64,000 nucleotides of DNA from Lachnospiraceae bacterium (GTDB taxonomy: Bacteria > Bacillota > Clostridia > Lachnospirales > Lachnospiraceae), in the NCBI GenBank assembly GCA_014803415.1, contig JAAVBZ010000029.1, positions 11,524 through 75,523 of the forward strand, written 5' to 3'. A program made the translations under genes and the position numbers. Below are positions 59,774 to 64,000 of this stretch, piece by piece; the first letter of the stretch is position 1, and each line of letters begins with the position of its first letter. The notes below the pieces were generated by a model. That model had not been told where the DNA came from. It made no database searches and saw nothing but the letters and a program-made list of their open reading frames with translations.

Positions 59774-62302
59774 ATGATAAGAATAACAGAGGAAGCAATA
59801 CAGTCTTTTGAAAAGGAACATACCTTGGCGGTCAGGAAGGCGGCACCGGAGTGTACGCTGTTTTTGAAAAAGGATGGGACACTGCCTTTATCAGGACCCT
59901 GTCAGGTAGCGTTATACGGAAGCGGTGCAAGAAAGACTATAAAAGGCGGCACCGGGTCAGGTGATGTGAATGTGCGTCATTTTGTAAGCGTAGAAGAGGG
60001 CCTTGCAAATGCAGGATTTGAGATCACATCCGGGAAATGGCTGGATGATTATGATGCGCTGCTTGTCAGCAAACGTGCAGAATTTGTTGAACGGGTGAAA
60101 CAGGAAGCAAAAGAACTTGGATTGAATCCCATGATGTATGGAATGGGTAAAGCCATGCCGGAGCCGGAATATGAGTTTGCATTAGATGCTGAGGGGGAGA
60201 TGGCGGTATATGTGCTTGCCAGAATCTCAGGGGAAGGTGCTGACCGTTCTGTGGAGGCGGGAGATATCAAGCTGTCTCAGACAGAGATCAGGGATATCCT
60301 GGCCCTCAACGCAAGATTTGAAAAATTTGTCCTGGTACTCAATGTCGGCGGTATGGTGGATCTGGAACCTGTGAGATCCGTGAAGAATATTTTGCTGCTT
60401 GGGCAGCTGGGAACGCCTATAGGAGATGTGCTTGCGGACCTCCTGCTTGGAAAGAGCTATCCTTCCGGAAAACTTACCATGACTTGGGCGCCCATTGAAA
60501 AGTATGCCTCTACAAAGGGATTTGGCGATATGGATGATACGCCTTACACAGAGGGCATTTATGTAGGCTACCGTTATTTTGATACGGTTCATGAAAAGCC
60601 GGACTATCCCTTTGGTTTCGGGCTGTCTTATACAGAGTTTGAGATAGCAGTAAAAGATACTGTTGCGGATGAAGAGAAGATCACCTTAACTGCAGAAGTC
60701 AAAAATACCGGAGCATTTGCGGGAAAAGAGGTGGTACAGGCATATTATTCCGCACCTGCAGGAAAGCTGGATAAGCCTTACCAGGAACTTGCGGCTTTTG
60801 CAAAGACAAAGGAACTTAAGCCGGGAGAGAGTGAGACAGTGACACTTGAATTTGATACCGTGGATATGGCATCCTATGATACAGATTTGGCATCCTACGT
60901 TCTGGAAGCGGGTGCATATGTGATCCGTGTCGGAAATTCCTCTGAAAATACGGTTCCCTGCTGCAAGGTGTTGTTAGATGAAACGATAGCGGTAAAAAAG
61001 GTAAAAAATATCTGCCCGGGATGTGACTTAAAAGATTTTGTTCCTGCAGACAGAGCGGGTATGGATACAGAAGACTTGGGCCTACCGGTTCTTCCGATTT
61101 CTGCGAAAAACATCAGACAGGAATTTGTGGTCTATGACGGGGAGGCAGAAGAAATTTTCGGCACTACCTGCACTTGGGATGAGGTAAAAAGCGGCGAAAA
61201 AACGCTGGATGAATTTGTAGGTTCTTTAAGTGAGAAGCAGCTTGCTTACCTCAGTATCGGTCTGTTTGAGGACAATGCAGGGCTGGGTTCTATCGTGGGC
61301 GCTGCTGCAATGACCGTAGCAGGTGCGGCCGGCGAGACCAGTCAGAGGTTAAAGGATCTGGGGGTGCCTACTCTTGTAATGGCGGATGGTCCTGCGGGTC
61401 TGCGGCTTTGTACGAAATATAAGGTAGTGGACGGAAAAGTAAAGGGTATGGACGTACCCATTGCAGGTTTTATGGAATTTATGGAGCCGGAACAATTGCA
61501 GCAGATAGCTGATATGACGCCGAAGCCAAGTGAGGAAGAGCTGGCCGCACCCATGAACTATACTTATTGTATTGCAATTCCGATAGGAACGGCCCTGGCC
61601 CAGTCTTTCAATGAAGAAGTCTGCAGGATGTGCGGCGATATAGTCGGCGATGAGATGGAAAGATTCGGAATTCATCTCTGGCTGGCACCTGCTATGAATA
61701 TACAGCGCTCCCCGCTCTGCGGCCGGAATTTTGAATATTATTCGGAAGATCCGCTGGTAAGCGGTCTAGTGGCAGCGGCAATTACAAAAGGGGTGCAGGC
61801 ACATAAAGGATGCGGCGTTACGATCAAGCATTTTGCCTTGAATAATCAGGAAACGAACCGTATGGCCTCCAACAGTATTGCCAGTGAGAGGGCAATACGA
61901 GAGATCTATCTGAAAGGATTTGAGATCTGTGTGAAGAAAGCGCAGCCTCATGCGCTAATGAGTTCCTATAATCTGGTGAATGGCGAACATGCCTGCAACA
62001 GTAAAGATATCCAAACCTATGTACTGAGGAATGAGTGGGGATATCAGGGAGTAGTAATGACCGACTGGTTTGCCGCAAGTTCCATGTCGACAATCGAAAA
62101 CCAGAGGGTGAATAAGCATCCGGCAGGCTCAGCTGCGGGCTGTATCCATGCCGGAAATGATATTGTTATGCCGGGTATGCAGTCAGATCTTGATGATATG
62201 ATGAATGCGCTATCTGGTAAAGAGCATAGATATCCGATCACAAAGGCTGAGTTACAGGTAACGGCCAAGAGGGTACTGGAAACGATACAAAAGCTGGCAT
62301 AA
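59774..62302 (+). CDS. GH3 beta-glycosidase with inverted domain order
   Basis: An 842-residue cytosolic enzyme whose GH3 parts are swapped. The alpha/beta sandwich domain comes first (about 20-280, with G-T-G-S-G-D-V-N-V). A fibronectin-III-like domain follows (about 290-400, from G-F-G-L-S-Y-T). The catalytic barrel is C-terminal (about 530-842), with G-R-N-F-E-Y-Y-S-E-D-P, K-H-F and nucleophile D764 in V-M-T-D-W-F. Such permuted GH3 enzymes are known in rumen and gut Clostridia. No signal peptide is visible. An AAAGGTGAGG site precedes the ATG. It appears to be a single-gene transcript. Confidence 0.9.
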   Translation: MIRITEEAIQSFEKEHTLAVRKAAPECTLFLKKDGTLPLSGPCQVALYGSGARKTIKGGTGSGDVNVRHFVSVEEGLANAGFEITSGKWLDDYDALLVSKRAEFVERVKQEAKELGLNPMMYGMGKAMPEPEYEFALDAEGEMAVYVLARISGEGADRSVEAGDIKLSQTEIRDILALNARFEKFVLVLNVGGMVDLEPVRSVKNILLLGQLGTPIGDVLADLLLGKSYPSGKLTMTWAPIEKYASTKGFGDMDDTPYTEGIYVGYRYFDTVHEKPDYPFGFGLSYTEFEIAVKDTVADEEKITLTAEVKNTGAFAGKEVVQAYYSAPAGKLDKPYQELAAFAKTKELKPGESETVTLEFDTVDMASYDTDLASYVLEAGAYVIRVGNSSENTVPCCKVLLDETIAVKKVKNICPGCDLKDFVPADRAGMDTEDLGLPVLPISAKNIRQEFVVYDGEAEEIFGTTCTWDEVKSGEKTLDEFVGSLSEKQLAYLSIGLFEDNAGLGSIVGAAAMTVAGAAGETSQRLKDLGVPTLVMADGPAGLRLCTKYKVVDGKVKGMDVPIAGFMEFMEPEQLQQIADMTPKPSEEELAAPMNYTYCIAIPIGTALAQSFNEEVCRMCGDIVGDEMERFGIHLWLAPAMNIQRSPLCGRNFEYYSEDPLVSGLVAAAITKGVQAHKGCGVTIKHFALNNQETNRMASNSIASERAIREIYLKGFEICVKKAQPHALMSSYNLVNGEHACNSKDIQTYVLRNEWGYQGVVMTDWFAASSMSTIENQRVNKHPAGSAAGCIHAGNDIVMPGMQSDLDDMMNALSGKEHRYPITKAELQVTAKRVLETIQKLA

Positions 62303-62383
62303 AAAGTATGAATGGTCATATTGAATAGAGGAGAGTCGGCAGACTGTGATTTCTCACAAGTCCGCCGGCTCTTCATTCATGAC

Positions 62384-62412
62384 ATAGAATCCTCACGAAG
62401 AGTGGATTCTAT
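62384..62412. terminator. Hairpin between convergent GH3 and MerR genes
   Basis: ATAGAATCC pairs with GGATTCTAT around an 11-nt loop. It overlaps the MerR stop codon. A further imperfect stem rich in G-T pairs (about 62331-62372) lies just before it. Neither has a long T-run, so terminator function is likely but not certain. Confidence 0.55.
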
Positions 62413-63152
62413 TGTATACTGCAATACGCAGCAATAGCCCGGCTGACAAAGTCAGCGGTTCCATCTCCGCCTGCTTTGTCAATGTTGTTCTTGAAGCGTT
62501 CATCGCATGCATACATTTCACCTAATCCACTAAGGATTTCATTTGTACATACATAGTAGTTATCGGTAATAAATTTTTGTAATGCGGAGATTTTCTTTTG
62601 CACTTCATCGGCGTTAGGAGCTAAATGTTTTAATTCTCCTAATTCAGAAAACATTGCCATCAGTTCGCCGGAAATCTTGCTATAACTACCTTCATCTCGG
62701 GCAATAGCCTTTTGTTTGTACTCTTGATACGCTTTAGTATTGCCCCATTTTGCTTTGACTTCCGCCTCATACTTTTCAATTTCGCTCTTGTCGAAAACGT
62801 CAAAATTCATTGTTGTTACTCCTTTCTTCTGTATTTCACGGGTAAAGGCAATAAGTTCCCCCAGGCGTTTATATTGTAATTCTAACAACCTGATTTGCTG
62901 AGCAATTGCTTCTGACGGGTCAAAATCGGGGCTGTCAAGGATTACTTTGATTTCTTTTAAGGGAAACTGTAATTCACGAAACAATAAAATATTCTGCAAA
63001 CGGCTAAGCGCTGTATCGTCATACAATCGATAGCCTGCTTCGGTTACTTTCGTAGGTTTCAAAAGCCCGATCTCATCATAATAATGAAGTGTGCGGGCAG
63101 TGATACCGGTCAATATAGCAACTTCATGGACAGACATTGTTTTTTTAGTCAT
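62409..63152 (-). CDS. TipA-like MerR-family regulator
   Basis: A 247-residue regulator. The MerR DNA-binding domain (about 5-75) has T-A-R-T-L-H-Y-Y-D-E-I-G-L-L-K-P, followed by a coiled coil (about 80-110). The C-terminal TipAS-type domain (about 125-245) is the one that in TipA binds thiopeptide-like compounds. The ATG at 63152 follows GGAGGAG. Its own promoter has the 19-bp spacer typical of MerR-controlled promoters, so it probably activates itself. No adjacent efflux gene is visible within the window. Confidence 0.9.
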   Translation of the reverse strand: MTKKTMSVHEVAILTGITARTLHYYDEIGLLKPTKVTEAGYRLYDDTALSRLQNILLFRELQFPLKEIKVILDSPDFDPSEAIAQQIRLLELQYKRLGELIAFTREIQKKGVTTMNFDVFDKSEIEKYEAEVKAKWGNTKAYQEYKQKAIARDEGSYSKISGELMAMFSELGELKHLAPNADEVQKKISALQKFITDNYYVCTNEILSGLGEMYACDERFKNNIDKAGGDGTADFVSRAIAAYCSIQ

Positions 63153-63181
63153 TTCAAAACTCCTCCAACCCGTTTTCCTAT

Positions 63182-63212
63182 ATGATAAGCTATGACGTAA
63201 CGTGAAAGTCAA
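63182..63212 (-). promoter_or_regulatory. MerR-type promoter with 19-bp spacer
   Basis: On the reverse strand TTGACT (63212-63207), 19-nt spacer, TATCAT (63187-63182). The spacer contains CACGTTACGTCA, resembling TipA-type operators. The overlong spacer is the hallmark of MerR-activated promoters. Confidence 0.65.
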
Positions 63213-63239
63213 GAGGTGATGTCACTTCTTATAAGTTCC

Positions 63240-64000
63240 TTATTTATTTGTAGAAAGTAAGTTCTTAATATCCTCAAGAAATGAAGCTGCTTCGTCAGAT
63301 AGACTCCTCGAAAACAATAAGCCATAAGGGACGGAAAAATCCCACTCTACCGGCAAGGTTATAAGTGATGGGTGAATGTCTGCCCAGGCATCTAAAGTCA
63401 GCAAAAGAGAACCTGTTACTTCGCAGGTGTTGAATGTTTCAAGATCGTAAAAATAGTGTGATTCATCAAATATAATCTGTGGGTGTGTCATTTTCAGCTT
63501 TTCCCGATACTCATCTAACTGTATCGTATCACCACCTTTTACGGTAATCAGGTGTTCTCCATGCAGATCTTTGAGCGAGAGCTTTGTTTTGGAAGCAAGC
63601 CTATGATTTTTCGGAACTGCAACGCAGAGACGGTAGTATCCTAATTTATAGAAATCACTGATACTAAGCATTTGCTGTGAATTAAATGAACCAACCATGA
63701 AGTCAATTTTGCTCCCTAAAGACTGGACAACAGATAAAATCTGATCATGATAATCATCATATGGAATAATTTTGAACCGGTATTCAACAGAAGAGTGGCT
63801 CACTTTATTCCATAAGTCAAGCAGCACTTTACTTGGGTTTAAAAATGATGAACCTATGCGGATTGTTCTCATTGACCGTTGTTCAATTGCCCGGGCTTTT
63901 TGTACGGCATTTTCTGATTCTCCAATGATTTTCTTTGCAGTATCATAAATATATCTTCCCGCATCGGTCAGTTCTATTCCCTGATTTGTTCTTTTCAGCA
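63240..64000 (-). CDS. LysR-family regulator, 5' end beyond the window
   Basis: About 252 residues are visible. The frame is open through the right edge, and the first visible residues (K-R-T-N-Q-G-I-E-L-T-D-A-G) are the end of a LysR helix-turn-helix domain, so the internal Met at 63872 is not the start. The effector domain begins R-T-I-R-I-G-S-S-F. Only about the first 50 residues are missing. It is 27 nt from the MerR promoter; its target is outside the window. Confidence 0.88.
   Translation of the reverse strand, partial: LKRTNQGIELTDAGRYIYDTAKKIIGESENAVQKARAIEQRSMRTIRIGSSFLNPSKVLLDLWNKVSHSSVEYRFKIIPYDDYHDQILSVVQSLGSKIDFMVGSFNSQQMLSISDFYKLGYYRLCVAVPKNHRLASKTKLSLKDLHGEHLITVKGGDTIQLDEYREKLKMTHPQIIFDESHYFYDLETFNTCEVTGSLLLTLDAWADIHPSLITLPVEWDFSVPYGLLFSRSLSDEAASFLEDIKNLLSTNK

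Noticed and set aside
1-64000. tRNA, rRNA, CRISPR or prophage genes
   Set aside because: No cloverleaf, rRNA core sequence, repeat-spacer pattern or phage structural gene was recognised in reading both strands.

Overview
The window looks like a chromosomal stretch from a gut-type Gram-positive Clostridia, most likely Lachnospiraceae (Blautia/Roseburia/Ruminococcus-like). The evidence is moderate-to-low G+C, strong AGGAGG-type ribosome binding sites with some TTG/GTG starts, lipobox lipoproteins, YesM/YesN-type two-component regulators, LacI and AraC regulators, and a very high density of glycan-use genes. The species assignment is inference. No rRNA, tRNA, CRISPR array, transposase or integrase was seen.

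Layout. (1) 1-3043: a truncated lipoprotein hydrolase, then a Cys-nucleophile alpha/beta hydrolase divergent from a LysR regulator. (2) 3197-15644: one long rightward locus with a sensor kinase and AraC-type response regulator, a sugar-binding lipoprotein, two permeases, a metallo-beta-lactamase-fold hydrolase, three consecutive alpha/beta-hydrolase esterases and a GH65 enzyme. It reads as import, de-esterification and phosphorolysis of an acylated alpha-glucoside. (3) 15645-23934: a structured leader before a DUF2798 membrane protein, a secreted GH3 with a carbohydrate-binding domain, a DUF1349 protein, an XRE regulator, and an ABC-2 transporter preceded by a 12-codon ORF and a terminator. 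(4) 24007-32491: a galactan locus with an exported GH53 lipoprotein, a cytosolic GH42, a LacI regulator, an unrecognised 613-residue protein, a mini zinc-ribbon protein and a cytosolic GH53. Two matching CAAnCGnTTG operators tie the regulator to the operon. (5) 32481-39171: a LacI regulator divergent from a MalEFG-type importer and a GH13 lipoprotein (malto-oligosaccharides). (6) 39192-50954: MATE transporter, AraC regulator and a nine-kilobase alpha-galactoside operon (GH27, mini zinc-ribbon protein, Sip1-like GH36, LplABC-type importer, classical GH36). (7) 51026-55557: a phage-like XRE switch controlling a 59-residue protein and a 1270-residue coiled-coil surface protein. (8) 55660-64000: a leftward ABC-2 operon ending in a 23-residue microprotein, a class-C-type serine hydrolase, a domain-swapped GH3, a TipA-like MerR regulator and a LysR fragment.

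The three sugar importers all lack their own ATPase, so they must share one encoded elsewhere. Secreted or lipid-anchored enzymes (GH3, GH53, GH13) would cut polymers at the surface, importers bring in oligomers, and cytosolic GH65, GH42, GH53, GH27, GH36 and the second GH3 finish the degradation. The parts least explained by known systems are the 613-residue galactan-locus protein, the two mini zinc-ribbon proteins inside glycosidase operons, the structured leader at 15906-15999, the uORF/terminator leader at 21042-21300, the XRE/59-residue/surface-protein module, and the microprotein coupled to an ABC-2 operon.
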